Shown here one piece after another: positions 31,639-45,018 of a DNA stretch of 64,000 nt. The DNA comes from Epichloe hybrida (taxonomy: Eukaryota > Ascomycota > Sordariomycetes > Hypocreales > Clavicipitaceae): contig JAFEKR010000004.1 of assembly GCA_019022495.1 (NCBI GenBank), positions 3,038,001-3,102,000 on the forward strand, given 5' to 3'. The notes beneath the pieces were generated by a model. It saw only the letters and a list, made by a program, of their open reading frames with translations. It was not told the DNA's origin and did no database searches. Position 1 is the first letter of the stretch, and every line of letters starts with the position of its first letter. Both the position numbers and the translations under genes were made by a program.

Positions 31639-33096
31639 TGACGTGTCATGGGAAAAACATTCGCTTATTCCCTGAAATCATGGTCCGCCCTGACGATAAA
31701 ACCTCTCACCATGGACAAAAGCTTCTCCATCTCTCATTTATAATCCGCGTGTACGATGATGTCATTTCATGCATCTTGTTCTCCACTTCTTCGCTCACAT
31801 ATACCACCACATACTTTTCCTTTGTTAAATTTGGCTCATGAAAGGCAAGGGGGGGCCATGGCCGCGACGATTCAACCAGATTCTTCTCCTCATTTCATTC
31901 TTCTCCTTCTCTTTTACTCCCTGCGGTTACTCCCTGCGGGCATTGACACACCCCGGGCTCACTTAGAGCATGCGCCGCTGGTGGGTATTGCGGGCAGGAC
32001 ATGTGCATGTGTGCCCATGCTACCATGGTCTGTACGTACACAATAGTGAACAAGACATATAAAAGTCCTTATGGCGTCTGGAAATCTGCCGAACCGTCAT
32101 GTCAATCTCAATGATGTAGGGAAGGCCCGGTTCGTAGATCTACATGAAAGCCCAACACCGCGCGCACCAATTACCACTGCACACACCGAATCTGGGCGTC
32201 AGGATGTGAGATATGTATGTCGGCTTGAGTAACCACAGATACCCGATGGTGGCTGCAGGAGCGGGGGGGGGCTCGATCTGAACTGGGCTCCTCCAGAAGG
32301 TGCAAGGAGTTGCCCATCAAAGACAGCCGGGGGGGGTTCACAAGATGAGAAAGGCGGAGAATCGGTCACATACATAGATGTTGGATCAGCCGCGGAGGGG
32401 GAGAAGACATTTGACCCAATGATGACATGAGGGAGGGGTGTGTGTATGACTTGCTGGAAGGAGGACGTATGACCTGTCAAGAGAGCAAACAAGACGCATC
32501 GTGAGAAATTGCGGCTAGTTAGCTTTCTGGGACGCAACGTCGTGATAGCCGAGTGGTCATCGCGCAAACATGAAGTTGTTAACTGGAAGTGGAAGTGGAA
32601 GTGGAAGTGGAAATGGAAATAGACATGCAACTTGGGAGTGGAGGCTTTCCGTGCAGCGATGCGAAATGATGATCGAAAAGATTAAACAAGGGCGCTGCGT
32701 CGTCCTGATCAACGAGAATGGGATGTGAGTTCCACACGTCAGCGCACTTGCAGTTGCACGTCTAGTAGAAAAAAAAAAGGTCCCCTTATTCGTGCGTGGC
32801 AGTCACCGGTGGATCAGTTTATCCGAGGCACGCGGACCCCGTGGTTTTTGAATTGGGGCTCTTTCTTGGGGCTTTGCAAGTTGCACACGTGACATTTTCC
32901 CGGCTGGCGGGGCCACACTGGATTCCCACCGACACGGAGCGGTCGAAAACCCTGGCGAATAGCACAAAATAGCAAGGCCATCCACTTTTCCAAACCACCA
33001 GCCAGGGAATCTTTTCGCCAAGTTTCGCTTTTCCTCGACCGCCATCACACGCCACGCTTCGACAAACTCCAGAAAAAAAAAAGCACAAATTCCGCA
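31639..33096. other. Spacer between RBR gene and RPS28
   Basis: No credible gene. It includes a (GGAAGT)n run at 32585-32620 and an A10 run shortly before the RPS28 start that probably lies in its leader. G-rich runs occur at 32262-32270 and 32328-32336. Confidence 0.5.
32585..32620. repeat. GGAAGT hexamer repeat, about 6 copies
   Basis: Tandem GGAAGT units, the last two drifting to GGAAAT. It lies about 480 bp upstream of RPS28. Confidence 0.9.
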
Positions 33097-33668
33097 ATGG
33101 ATTCTTCCAAGGCCCCCGTCAAGCTGGTCAAGGTGACCCGAGTTCTCGGTCGAACTGGTACGACTTCACGATTCCTTTTCCCCTTCGCTCGACAAGATGC
33201 CCGACGAATTTTTTTTTTGAGACAATGGATGAATCGAAACTCGGCTCTTTCTCGCTCGTCATTTCTCTTTTCGCTTGAGATTCCTTGTTATCGTTGAGAG
33301 CCCAGAGAAGAAGCTTATCGCTCTTCTTGTGGTTCCAACGACGAGCAGGAATTCTTGATTTGTGAAAGGGAACAGTTGTATTTCGGGATGGAACGGGAGG
33401 CTAACATAACGACTTCTTCATAGGCTCTCGTGGTGGTGTCACCCAGGTGCGCGTCGAGTTCATGGACGACCAGACACGATCTATCATCAGAAACGTCAAG
33501 GGACCCGGTATGTCCTCTCCGATTCCGTCGATGCCGGACGGCTATTGCAATGCTATCCATGTTGTCCAGATTTTATTGGAGACTAACTTTGATGTTTCTA
33601 CTACAGTTCGTGAGGACGACATCCTCTGCCTGCTCGAGTCCGAACGTGAGGCCAGGCGTCTGCGATAA
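33097..33668 (+). CDS. RPS28: Cytosolic 40S ribosomal protein eS28 (RPS28)
   Basis: Three exons, 33097-33157, 33424-33507 and 33607-33668, encode 68 aa, the normal eS28 length. The sequence runs [21 protein letters not shown], then [20 protein letters not shown] and [20 protein letters not shown], covering the whole OB-fold protein. The introns are 266 and 99 bp. The first, near the 5' end and unusually long for this window, fits the pattern of ribosomal-protein genes with a long early intron. eS28 sits near the mRNA exit on the small subunit. The gene was assembled from splice phases because no single frame spans it. Confidence 0.96.
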
Positions 33669-34970
33669 AGAATCATGGAGGCGCTGGGTACTGAGGAAAG
33701 GGGATGTTGCAAAAAAAAATATACAATGGATGATTGACGACAACCGTGTTCAGAAGTTGTTTTATATCAGAGTGCGCGTGGTGATCTAGGGAAAACAAAA
33801 GATCGGGTAGAATTTCTTCGGGGTTGAGGCGCTGGACAATTGTCTTCCTTGATTCAAGGTTGTCAAGTAGCATAGCCGACAGGTTTGCCTGGTCGATGGG
33901 AATCAACACAGGCTCGCTTTTCTCATCGCTGTTGGTTTCGGTAACTCGAGCTGTGTTTTCTTATAATTTCTGTCGGCATATTAAAAAAACACGATATTGG
34001 ACACAACTTTGACATCCTCGGTGCTGTTGCTGGTGCTCGAAGCCGGCGGTGGAACGAACGTACGCTATCAGTGGCAAGTGCTCACAGATGGAGTGAGGAA
34101 TTTCGTGATGATTGCGAATGATTGACTCCAATTGTTGCTGTAGCACAACATTGAATGGCGTGTGAATTGTTGACTCAAGGTAGAGACTGCATCACATGGC
34201 ATATTGTCGTCGTCCACTGGCTGGCGCACTCAGGAGCCAAGACCGGTGCCCCGGTACGTCATACCACGCGAGTCGCCAATATGTACAGTGACAGGTGTTA
34301 ACAGGTCCCGGCGTTTGGTGGTTCAGCGCGTTTCTCAATAGCGGGTAGGTAGCGGGGCACGGACCGCTACGGCGCACCGCTACGGCGCACCGATGCGCAC
34401 TGGAGGCAAGTAAGCAAGCCCAACAAACACTCTGCAAGCCTCCCGACGAAAGTCCAGAACACGTTACACGTTTACCAACAATTACCACGTTGGCTGTTTG
34501 CGTTTGTTTCCATGCACCTTCTTTTTCTGGCACCCACGCATTCGGCCACCACGTTTCTTTTTTCGTATTTTCCTATTCGACCAGGCGTAGGCGTAAGCGT
34601 CGGCGTTTGCGTGTCGGATCATCGTTCGCCTCCAAGCGGCAACGTTCGAGCCGTTTGGTCTCCAATCTTGCACGTCGTGGCGCGGTCGGAAAGCCAGCCA
34701 CGCCGATTGTCTTTGTGTGTTGCGCCGTTGGGTTGCCGAGCTTGAACTAGTCAGGCACATCGAGAAACATCAAGAAACCACAACATCATCCGTCCTTGCC
34801 GCTGCCCTCTCGAGACGCTTTGCGACAGAAGCCCGGCTGGCGACGAGTCGTCTCAAACACGCACTGCCGCCGCGTCATCTGTATGTAAAGCACAGTCTTT
34901 CCCCCGACCCCCCCCCCCCCCCTTTTCTCCCCGGCTCTGCTCCAAACCACCCAACAGCCTTCGTCTCATC
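33669..34970. other. Spacer between RPS28 and RGD1
   Basis: No supported gene. GC-rich short direct repeats (CTACGGCGCACCG, two copies near 34365-34390) and a C13-14 run (about 34908-34922) just before the RGD1 start. Confidence 0.5.
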
Positions 34971-36318
34971 ATGGCCGACGTGCGAAATTCCGGCGACGAT
35001 GATGCCCTGCCGCCTCCCCCACAGCACTACCGTGAGCGATCTAGCAGCTTGAACGTGGACGAAGGAAAGCTACTCCAATCGGAAACTGACGCTGCGGGAG
35101 CCGACATCAGCTCAGATGGCAAGCGAAGCGGCGAGGGACACGACAACGGGTCGTCGGAGCCAGGTCCGTCTACTGCTGCTCCCCCGACGAATGAACCAGT
35201 CAAGTCGACAGTCGACCCAATAACTGCGAAGAACGTCAGCGACGTCTTGTCTTCAGAGGTACGCGTCACTGTCTCCCATGCGCTGCGTGGCTCATCATCC
35301 CCATTGCACATGTGCTGACCCTCGAATAGGTCGGGATTCCTACCCTGTTGAACCGCCTGAAACAGAGCGTAGCGTCTGCCAAAGAATTTGCCTTGTTCCT
35401 GAAAAAGCGATCCGTACTCGAGGACGACCACGCGCAAAGTCTTCGAAAACTATGTCGGCTGACGCAAGACAACGCGCGCCGCCCTGAACATCGACAGGGC
35501 ACTTTTGCTCGATCCTACGACGAAATGATCTTTATCCACGACCGAATGGCGGAGAATGGCTCGCAATTTGCCGCTTCACTGCATCAAATGCATGAGGACT
35601 TACTCGAGCTTGTTGCAAATGGAGAGCGCGGACGCAAGATGTGGAAGGCAAACGGCTTGTCTGCCGAGCAAAAAGTGGCAGATTTGGAGCAGGTCATGTG
35701 CAAGAGCAAGACCAAGTATGATTCTCTAGCCGAAGAGTACGATCGTGCAAAGACTGGCGAAGCGAAACAAGGCGGCAAAGTGCTTGGCGCATTCAAGGCC
35801 CATAAATCCGCCGCTCAGCAGGAGGAGGATTTGCTTCGGAAAGTCCAAGCAGCCGATCAGACATATCAAGGCCATGTGCAGACCTTGCAGAACGAAAAGG
35901 CCCATTTGGAAAAGACTGCACGACCAGAGGCCGTCAAGGCTCTCCACGAGCTCATTACCGAGACGGACTCGGCCGTCACACTGCAGATGCAGAAGTTTGG
36001 TACGCCCTCATGTCCACTCTGTCGTTGCTGTGCTCCTCTCGCTCAGTACTGACGATGCGATGTAGCCGCTTTCAACGAAAAGTTGTTGCTCGGCAATGGC
36101 TTGATAGTCAGCCCATTCAAGAACCAAGGTCCCGAAAGCGCTGGTCAACCACGAAGCTTGCGCCAAGCCGTTGCTGCGATTGACAACCAGAAGGATTTGT
36201 ATGATTTTGTTGCCAGTCAGCACAGCAAGATTCAACCCTACTCGGAAGTGAAATACGAGCGCAACCCTGTACGTCTTTTTGATTTCTTCTTCTTCTTCTT
36301 CTTCTTCTTCTACACAAA

Positions 36319-36352
<34 letters not shown>

Positions 36353-37749
36353 AAAACCGAACGCAGCAAGTGTTTGACTGACCTATCCGTTCCTGTTAGA
36401 TACTGAATCCTCCATCATCTCTCGCCGCTACTCAACCCCCCCCCTCGTCCAGCATGCATGTGCCACAGATGGCTGGTCAAACTTCTGGTCCTATGGACGG
36501 GCCACCTAGCCAATCTTTTCCGATGGGATCCAGAAGCAGCACGGGTAATTTTGGTGCCACGGGGATTCCTGTTCCATCACAAGGGCCTCCTTCAAGAGAG
36601 CCCCTGGGAAGCAATCTGCCGGATCCAAACCGGCAGTACGGCCAGAACCATGGACGCAGCTTCAGCCATGGCAACGCGCTTAGCCAGCAGACTGCCCAGC
36701 AACAGCAGCAGTTCTCGGGCAGGAACTCCGCCCAGCCGGCTCCTCGATACGGAAACACGATGAGCCCATATGGGCCACCTCAGTTGGGAGTACTTCCGTT
36801 CCAAGGAGGTCCTCAGCCCTCGCCACAGTCCTCGGCACCCCCGCCAGGTTCAGGTTCCCAATTCCCCAACGACAGGGATCCTCGTAGCAGCGGCCCAGCC
36901 AGCGGCCCCGGCTACAATCCTGCGCCGCCTTCAGCATATGCTGCAGCGCCGAAGATCAATGCGTCAGCACCGTCTCAGCCAGTCTTTGGTGTCTCACTGA
37001 ACCGTCTGTATGAGAGAGACGGGCTGGCAGTGCCAATGGTAGTCTATCAGTGTATCCAGGCCGTCGATCTTTTCGGTTTAGGTGTCGAGGGCATTTATCG
37101 ACAATCTGGGTCGCTAAACCACATAAACAAGCTCAAGGGCATGTTTGACGCCGGTACGTCCCGCCCACCATGTTCGACAGCCATGCAAATTCTTCCGTGG
37201 TAGAGAAAACTGACACAGTCATGCCCGTATGCAGAGTCGTCCAACCCCGCCCTCGACTTCAGAAACCCGGAGAACTTCTACCATGATGTCAACAGCGTAA
37301 CGGGCCTCCTGAAGCAATTCTTCCGAGACCTTCCCGATCCCCTCTTCACGTTGGAGCACCATGATGCGTTCGTCAACGCAGCCAGTAGGCAAAACCCCCC
37401 TCAATACCCTCCTACCGTCCCTCCTCCACCTGGCACTTGATTTACTAAAACTCTCTTCTTCGTAAAAACAGAACACGACGACGACATTGTCCGCCGCGAC
37501 TCCCTGCACTCCATCATCAATTCCCTCCCCGACCCCAACTACGCCACCCTCCGTGCCATGACGCTCCATCTCTATCGCGTCATGGACAACTCCCACGTCA
37601 ACAGGATGAACTCGCATAACCTGGCCGTCATATTCGGTCCTACTCTCATGGGATCCGATCCTAGTACGGCTATTGCCGATGCGGGCTGGCAAATCAAGGT
37701 GATTGATACAATTTTGCAGAATACATATCAGATTTTCGATGAGGATTGA
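34971..37749 (+). CDS. RGD1: RGD1-like F-BAR RhoGAP
   Basis: Six exons: 34971-35258, 35330-35999, 36066-36268, 36400-37153, 37235-37384 and 37472-37749, giving 780 aa. After a disordered head, an F-BAR domain begins at about 97 (GIPTLLNRLKQSVASAKEFALFLKKRS) and runs to about 385. A Pro/Gln/Ser-rich linker follows (about 390-565). The RhoGAP domain holds GIYRQSG with the arginine finger near 620, LLKQFFRDLPDPLF, and a C-terminal MNSHNLAVIFGPTLMG. Yeast Rgd1 is a GAP for Rho3/Rho4 at growth sites, with the F-BAR part binding phosphoinositides. The 131-bp third intron carries CTT and CT microsatellites. Convergent with MED12. Confidence 0.92.
36284..36352 (+). repeat. (TTC)n and (TC)n microsatellites in RGD1 intron 3
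   Basis: A trinucleotide run at about 36284-36311 and a dinucleotide run at 36319-36352, both pyrimidine-rich on the sense strand. They fill much of the intron and form an extended polypyrimidine stretch well before the acceptor. Confidence 0.9.
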
Positions 37750-38883
37750 AAATGGAGAGCAAGTGGATGTGGATGTGGAAATCGGAATCGAAAACAGGTA
37801 GACGATTGTTGAGACGTAAGAGAACGCAAAATGACGCTGAAGGCCCGGTCATGGCGACTTGACGACCGAGTTTTGTGGGTTTTGTTCTGGTGGTGGCCCC
37901 TTTCCTCCATCTTCTCCTTTCCTAGTTGACTGTTCGTGAGACCCGGATAGTTCATTGCATTGGCGCATGTCCGTCTTTAGTCATTATGCACAGTCTTGCG
38001 TTCTTCATGCCATGGTCACTTCTTGTTCTCTGTTTTACATCTTTTGTTCATGCCCCAGCGTCCTACTGTGAATACATGAGAATGAAACATTGCATAACAA
38101 GAACTGGGATAATTTGCCATGTCCGTGTAGTGTATTCACGAACAGGAAGCCAGCAAGCAGCATGTACGAATTGAAATGGAGAGCAACGAATATGGCGACA
38201 TTGTAGAAGAGCTACAAATGATGCCCAAGACTTTCTTTCTATTCCAGGGAATTACGAATACGCCTCAAACCCCGGCCCCGCCCCCGTCCCGCTACACAAC
38301 TCCGTTGACGAATCGCAATTCCCTCATGTATCCAAGCAAGTTTCTCGTCCTTTTTACTCGGACTTTGAAATGCCGACAAACAAACGCCTTGCCGATGCGC
38401 CAGCCACCGTTGCTCGTCTCCTACAAATAGAAGGAGCCTGGGAGAGGTGTCGAAAGAGGCAAACGGTGGGAAAATAAACAGCCAGAAAAGCCCCATGCAG
38501 CAGCTCATCCCATGCAGATTCAAGAAAAAAAAGCATGCATACCCCGCCGTAGACGAAAAGAAATTTGAAAAAGAATAAAAGAAAAGATGCTTCAAATCGT
38601 GTATCCTTGTAAAATTCTCTCCCAATCTTCGCTTCCCACCTCCCACTGATACAAGAAGAAGAAAGAAGAAGAAAACAAAAAGGGGGGGAGGGGGCAATGA
38701 AAGGAGAGGAACCATTCTCCAACGTAATAGTGCAATGTACTTGTTGCTCGTAACATAGGGATTATTCCCGAATCTCCCAATCTCGTTCTAGTGTATCATG
38801 ACATTCATACAGGGTCAGTGCTTCCGCAAACTGAAGAAAACAAGGCAAGAAAAAAAGACTTTGTGGTGGCGCGACGAAATCAC
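37750..38883. other. Convergent 3' spacer (RGD1 / MED12)
   Basis: A 1.1-kb tail-to-tail spacer, A/G-rich around 38520-38700. A GTGGAT/GATGTGGAA short repeat follows the RGD1 stop. No gene recognised. Confidence 0.5.
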
Positions 38884-41800
38884 CTATTGTATTTTGGTCG
38901 CCTCGAACAGCCCCAGGCTGAGACTTGTGTCGTTTTCGCCGACATTGGGAGTCGGCTCGCTGAGAATTTCCCAACGTCGAATCACAAAGGGACTGAGGCG
39001 CTCGTTGGATGTTGGCCCGATGCCATACATGGCACCCATGCCCCTGGCTGCAGCAGTGTATGGCAGGCAAGATTTGTCGCGATGTGCGAGCTTGAGATTC
39101 TCGGCAGACGTCGGGCGCGGGGTGCTGAACAAGTAATACATGCGTGGATCAGACGTAGTGCTCGTGTTTGCGGTAGAGCCGGGGAGGAAAAGAATAGATT
39201 TGGCGCATTGCGTGCGCAGATCGTCCGGCAACGCGTCGACCAAAAGGATCGCAATGTCAAAGATCTGCTGGCACAACGACCCTGCCGTGCCTTCTGGCGG
39301 TAGAGCCTCCATCTCGAGCAAGATTCCGCACAAGACAATAATGATGCGAGCCTTTGCTTCATGATTGACCGTTTGAGAAGGCTTCATCGCGGCCGAGAGC
39401 CCTGGGGTCGCCGCATTGTTGGGTGTTTCGTGCATGCTGTACAACGTGATGAATCTCAACAAAACAGGCAGCCAGTGCTCGAGGACTTCTTTCTTGGCCA
39501 GAGACCGCGCTTCATCCTGTGATGCGATGATCTCCCACAGGTCTGACAACTTATCAACCAGATTGTTGGTGAGCGACGACGGCCCGGACGGCGGCGACTG
39601 TCCCGAGTTGATGGCTTCAATCACGCCGAGGAGATTCTCGGCAAGGTGAATCCGATTGCTGTCTGTGGTGTCGTTGGCGATTGTTTCGGACTTGCTGTTT
39701 GGCATCAAATCCAGAAACCTGGTGTGTGCCTCGCGGTTGAACCCCTGCGTGATGTCCTCGCTCAGACACGGCAGCATGCTTGTCCACATTATGTTCTGTG
39801 ATTGGATGGCATTATCCATCGCCTTTGCAAAGGCCTCGAACCGTCGTGGTCCGTCTTCATCGCCCGTGTTTGTGCCGGGCTGGTTGGTTGAAAGATCCAG
39901 GTTGAGCTTTAGTTGGCAGAATGGCATCGTCAAATCATTTGCAAGACGCAGTATCTGGTCGAAAGATGGGTGTCGGTCTGGGCTGTCCTCGGGCAACAAA
40001 AGTCGAGTGGCAATCTCTTGGGCCAATACTGTTGCCGCAGGCGGCAGTGTGCTCACGTTGAGTACCTCCGCCACCATTGCTGAATCTGCTACAACCAGCA
40101 TTCGGATTGTTTCCACAAGAGAATCCCGACACTCTGTATTGTCCAAAGGCAGCGGAGAGCTTCCGCCGTCATCTGCTTCAAGGGCTGAGTACTCGATAAG
40201 CGCATTCCGTATCAACTGCACCAAAGCTTTAGCATCCTCAAACTTGGCACTGTGTTGTTGGATTCGAAAGCGATAAGCCTCTTCTGCCTTCAGTGACGGA
40301 GTTGTTGGCACTTTCATCGTAACCAACTGGAGGAGCTCTTGTAGGTACGTGGCCGACTTTGGCACTGCTGTTTCGGTTGCACTTTCGGCCATCACAGAGC
40401 CTGCGTTTGCCGTGTGAAAGATGGTCGATATTGATAGGCACCCCGAGCTAACAAGAAGTGGCAAGAGCTCTAGCAGAGGCGGTCGTTTCTTCAAAGTCCT
40501 GATATGACTGATCCAGTCCGCCATGAGTTTGTCGAAATGATTCGCATCCAACACGCGCAATCTTGAGAGCAGTGATGCGAATACTCGGCGATTGTCATCC
40601 AATTTGATCCACCCGGCTTCCAACTTCGGGGCAATGTAACGGAAAAGACGGTTCATGGTAGGGTGATCAATGACATTTCCGCTTGCTAGAAGCTTGTCAA
40701 TTTGCTCCGAGACCTCTCCCTCGGCGGTCTGAGCTTGCACTGCCATGCTGTCGGAAACTGGTGAACAAGCATCAATGGCGTTGGACCGGTCGCTCTGGGC
40801 CAACTCGAGCGACAGTTGCTTGGCGAGATCGTCTCTGCCGGGCAGCCTCTGGGCAAGGGCCGAAAGCGCCGCGAGTAACGGCCGTACGGTCATGCCTTGT
40901 TCGCGGCTGACTGCCTTGAGCCGTTCAACAAAAACATCGAACAGTGCTTCTGCGGATCCCATGGCCATGAAGACATCCAGATTGGCATTGATGGTGTCGA
41001 CGCAGGCTGCAAGCACATCTGCATCGGGGCCAGAAGCACAGCTTCTCAAAATGCCCGCGAGCTTGGTAAAGTCTCCAATGGTTTCCATCGTGTTGCGAAT
41101 GGAGGTGAAGAATTCCACCGTCATGACGAAATTGGAGTTGCGAGGAAGGCGTGTTGTGACGGCCTCGCATAGGTGGGCACCGATGGCGCTTTGGACTGCT
41201 CTGCTGCTGTTGGTCACCCTCCGCAGCAGTTTGTTTCGTGATATGGGTTTGCGCGAGGCATCGAAATTTCCGAGGTAGGCAGCCAAGCCAAGAGAATTAT
41301 CCACACATTCGAGTGCGTTCCCGGTGTCGGTTCCTTCGTCAATCACAGAATAGTTGCCAGCGCGTCGAAGAAGGTTGCCTCTCTGGGAGGTCTGCTCGTG
41401 TGGCAAACAATGAACGGGTAGTTCTACCAGTAGACGAGATGCGCAAGGGCCATCGACTGGGTCAATGTCGTCGGCGTTGTGAAGGCCACCACGACCGATA
41501 AGCCACTGCATGTACCGAGGAACAGAGAAGTGCCCAGACCGTACCAACTCAGAGACGAGTCGAATCATGAAGGTTTTCCTGACTTGGTCGCCCGGGGCGA
41601 TATCTCCGAGGACGTCAAGGATGGCAGAGGTGGCATTTACTCGGAAGACACTCCAGGCTTTGATCAGTCCAGCGGCAACATATATCTTTGCTAAGCCAGG
41701 CCTGTGGACCGAAACGGCCCATTCCACAACCCCCTTGATCATGCCGATTTTGTCCTCTGCAGATGCCCAGCACTTGGTAGCCAGGTCATCGCGGGCACAT

Positions 41801-43641
41801 TTCCCCTGCAGTGTTGCATCAAGAAGTTGCACCAAGTGTTGGCGGCCACCTGTTGGGGAGGTCGTGCTCACCACTGACAGCCTCGCATTTCGGATTTTGA
41901 CGTTGCTGTACGCCTCTTGGGTCGCGGTATCGTCGTCAGGAATATTCAGTCTCAGCGTTTCGCTGAAGCGTTGCCAAGCCGGTGGACAAACGAAGCTCTC
42001 GGGATTGCCTCTGACGAGCGAATGAACCAATGTAGACAACTGGGCGGCCAGTTGAAAGAGAACATCTCCATCGGGGTCCTTCTCAATCTGCCAACTGAAA
42101 TTAGTAGCCTTCTTTACATGGATGCGACTAAAAGTATGGGGCTGGATTTCTCGTACAGTATGCAGATGGTTGAGTATTGAATAGACCAGTCGTCTGCCGC
42201 ATCTCCGTAGCTGTAGTAAATGAGCCCAATGTATTTGGGCAATCAAAATCCACATGGGAATCCTCGACTGGGGGCTATTTTCCAAGCCAGTGATGATCCA
42301 TTCGAGATAGTGATCGCGGTCCAACAGCTGTTCGGAGTAGAGACATGTCGCAAGCCGGATGCTATGGAAAAGGATGGCTCATTAGCATGGATGTGCAGCG
42401 TTGTCATCTGTGAGGAGGAACACGTACGCGTATGTCACCTTGGGTTTCCAATCAGGCTCTCCAAAAGCAGACACTACAGCTTCAAGAAACTGTTCTACAA
42501 AGACAGTCCAGTCTCGGATCCATTTGAGCTCGCCTCCAAGAACGAAGGCTCCACTGGCTCCTTTTCTCTTGAAGGCTCTAATTTCATTGGCACCAACGCA
42601 TTTGGCCAGCCACACTGCACGTTCCGTGGGAACATCCTTGTTTAGACATTGGTCAAGAAGAGTTCGCCCGCGAATGCCGTGAGGAATCGTTCGACTCAAA
42701 CGTCGTAAAGATATGGCCGAGTTGGCCAGATCCTTGAGCCAAATCTCTCGTTTTGTGTCGGTAAGAGTGACTCGGGGAGGTGGTTTGAAGGTTGAGGGTG
42801 CGGTGATCTGTCCGCGATGCCTTCGTTGGTTGAGGACGCCCATGAAGATGGTAGACAGGGCATTGAGACCGCTTTTCTGTTTCAAGGCAGGAAGAATGGC
42901 CAGTCGAGCGGACGATGCTTCGTTCTGGCTCCCCCTGTCCCATGTGCCCTTTTGTATAGCCTCGGTAGTCCACTCATCTTCGTGATGAACACCGGACCAA
43001 GGGAAGAAATCGGCGTGGCCCGAGAATAGGCCTCTGCTGAAAGGATCTCGAGTAGTGCTATCATTCCGATTCGTACTCACAAACCGGGGCGCGGCGACGG
43101 GCATCTCGACTGTGTACGGTTTCGGCCTTGCGTCTTTCCTAGCCGGAGTCGTTGTGGGCACCGTTGGTCGCGACGAGGGAACGGTTTGCGAGGACTTCGG
43201 AAGCCTTCGTTGAGGCATAGGCATGGGGGGGTTGTCAGAGGCATCTTGTTGCTGGGAAGCCCTAGACAATGTCGGACTCAGGTTCTCCGTCTCCATAGCT
43301 TCGGAAGCAGGCATCATTCGAGACGGTGTGAGTGTTTGAGGCGATTCGGCGGCCGACATTGGCCCAGCGACAGTGGGCTCGTTGGACAGCTCAAGCCGTA
43401 ACTTGGAGCCTTGTCGTCTGGGAGTTGACACATGGCGGGCGGACAATGCATCGGCGGATTCGACGTTGGAGTCGGGCGCTGAAGCAGGATCCCGCCTGGA
43501 GGGTGATGTTGGAAGATGTTGTTGTTGAGAGAATGATATGGTGCGTTGATGGTGATTCGAAGGCCTCTGGACCTGCAGCGTCGAGCCGAGCACCCGTTGA
43601 GGCTGTCGCGGCTGGACGCCCATGGGGGTCCTCGAGGTCAT
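38884..43641 (-). CDS. MED12: Mediator subunit 12 (SRB8), kinase-module scaffold
   Basis: Exons 43641-42428, 42361-42157 and 42087-38884. Intron 1 is 66 bp (GTACGT, branch GCTAAT, CATAG). The second, 69 bp and 3n, is inferred from GTACGA, branch CTACTAAT and GGCAG; removing it joins LNHLHT to IEKDPDGD and gives 1540 aa, otherwise 1563. The Med12 domain lies near residues 200-265 (LNALSTIFMGVLNQRR...PSTFKPPPRVTLTDTKREIWLKDLAN), followed by SIPHGIRG-like and LLDQCLNKDVP segments and the long helical SRB8 body. Med12 activates CDK8/Cyclin C in the dissociable kinase module that restrains Mediator. The first in-frame ATG (MTSRTPMG) was taken as start. The Ser/Pro-rich head is typical of fungal members. 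Confidence 0.92.
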
Positions 43642-44032
43642 GGTTCGCACGGGCGAGAGGGCGCCATCCCGATGAATGCTGCAATTTATGGATTTCGAAG
43701 GTGTCGAGGAGATTCGAGATTACTAATGAATGCCAAGGTCTAATGCAATAATGCAATGGGTCGTCCAAGCGACATGGAAGCCAAGATTGCGCCCAACCTG
43801 CCGCTTGCTGCTCGCCGCTTGACGTAGGATGATGAAGCCCGAAGCCCAGCGCCGAGTGCGAAGGGAAGAAAGCTCGCGGGCGGATCGCACCCGAGGTAGC
43901 ACCGAACCGAGTGCAGAAAGGGGCGCCCGTCGCAAGGTTGACGGCTCGGCGGGGCTGCACCTTTGAAGACGTGTTGAGAGTGTCGATGCCGAGTGTCGGG
44001 TCGTTGTTGAGAACAAGTCGAATGCTCGAGCG

Positions 44033-44071
44033 AGTGCTCTGGAGAGTGCTCTGGAGAGTGCTCTGGAGAGT
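44033..44071. repeat. 12-bp minisatellite AGTGCTCTGGAG, 3 copies
   Basis: Three tandem copies and a partial fourth, followed by a short CACGGT run (44097-44111). It lies about 400 bp upstream of the MED12 start. Confidence 0.9.
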
Positions 44072-44967
44072 GGAGAGAGGCTCTGGGGAGAAGGTCACGG
44101 TCACGGTCACGAATGGCAGGAGGTCCAGTGTGGATAATGCGGATGCGGGTGCTCACAGTGGGCGCAGGAAGGAGAAGCGAGCGACGCAGCACCCAAAAGA
44201 GTCCAGCAGCAGCATCCTGGACCACTCCGTACTCGGTAAGACGCTGCGCTGAGGCGAGCGCAGGCAAGATTGGGACACCCCGGCAGGTGCAGTCCGGCGA
44301 TTTGTATCAATCGACTTGATACATACACATACGTACATGTATGTAAATGCATATGTACATGTATACACGTGACGAAGGGGGGCGGGGCCCGGCGGGGAGA
44401 TGGCAGGGGTGACGATAGGGAGTGTTGGGTGTGTGTGGCCCAGTGTGGCCCCAGCGTGGCAACAGTTGTGGGTGCCGCCGTTGGTCGCTGCAAAGGGTCA
44501 AGTCAAGTCTCCCTCTCTCTGCCTCTCTTATGTATGTATGTCTCTTATGTAATATGTATGTACATGTAGGAGTCGGTGGGAGTGGGGACCAGACGAACTT
44601 GACCGTGAGTTGTTGGGGCTGGTGAAGAGTTGAAAAGTTGAATCGGTCTGGTTTGAATTGATTCTACGTATACAAGTACATAATGTAGCTACCGGCGGGC
44701 ATTCCGTCTACCTACATACACCCAAGTGCTTGAACTATTTACTACCTAGACCCGGGCGTTTCAACCCTGTCCTCCTCGGCCAAAAGTACCTAGACTCCAA
44801 GATCATCGTTGTGTACGGAGCACTCCCTGTAGCTAAAAAAAAAACGGCATTTTAGTGCTTTTATATACCGACTAATAATAGCGAACAGCACCGAGCAACC
44901 ACACATTCCACCCATTGGCGCACGCCCGGGGAACGGGAACCGGGGCGGCGGGAAATTTCGACAAACC

Positions 44968-45018
44968 TGGGTGCCTGGGTGCCTGCCTGGGTGCCTGCCT
45001 GGGTGCCTGCCTGGGTGC
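44968..45018. repeat. 12-bp minisatellite GGGTGCCTGCCT, about 4 copies
   Basis: Tandem 12-bp units, the first lacking CTGC. Intergenic. Confidence 0.9.

Noticed and set aside
43391..44110. 239-codon minus frame upstream of MED12
   Set aside because: Overlaps MED12 exon 1 in another frame and the 12-bp repeat.
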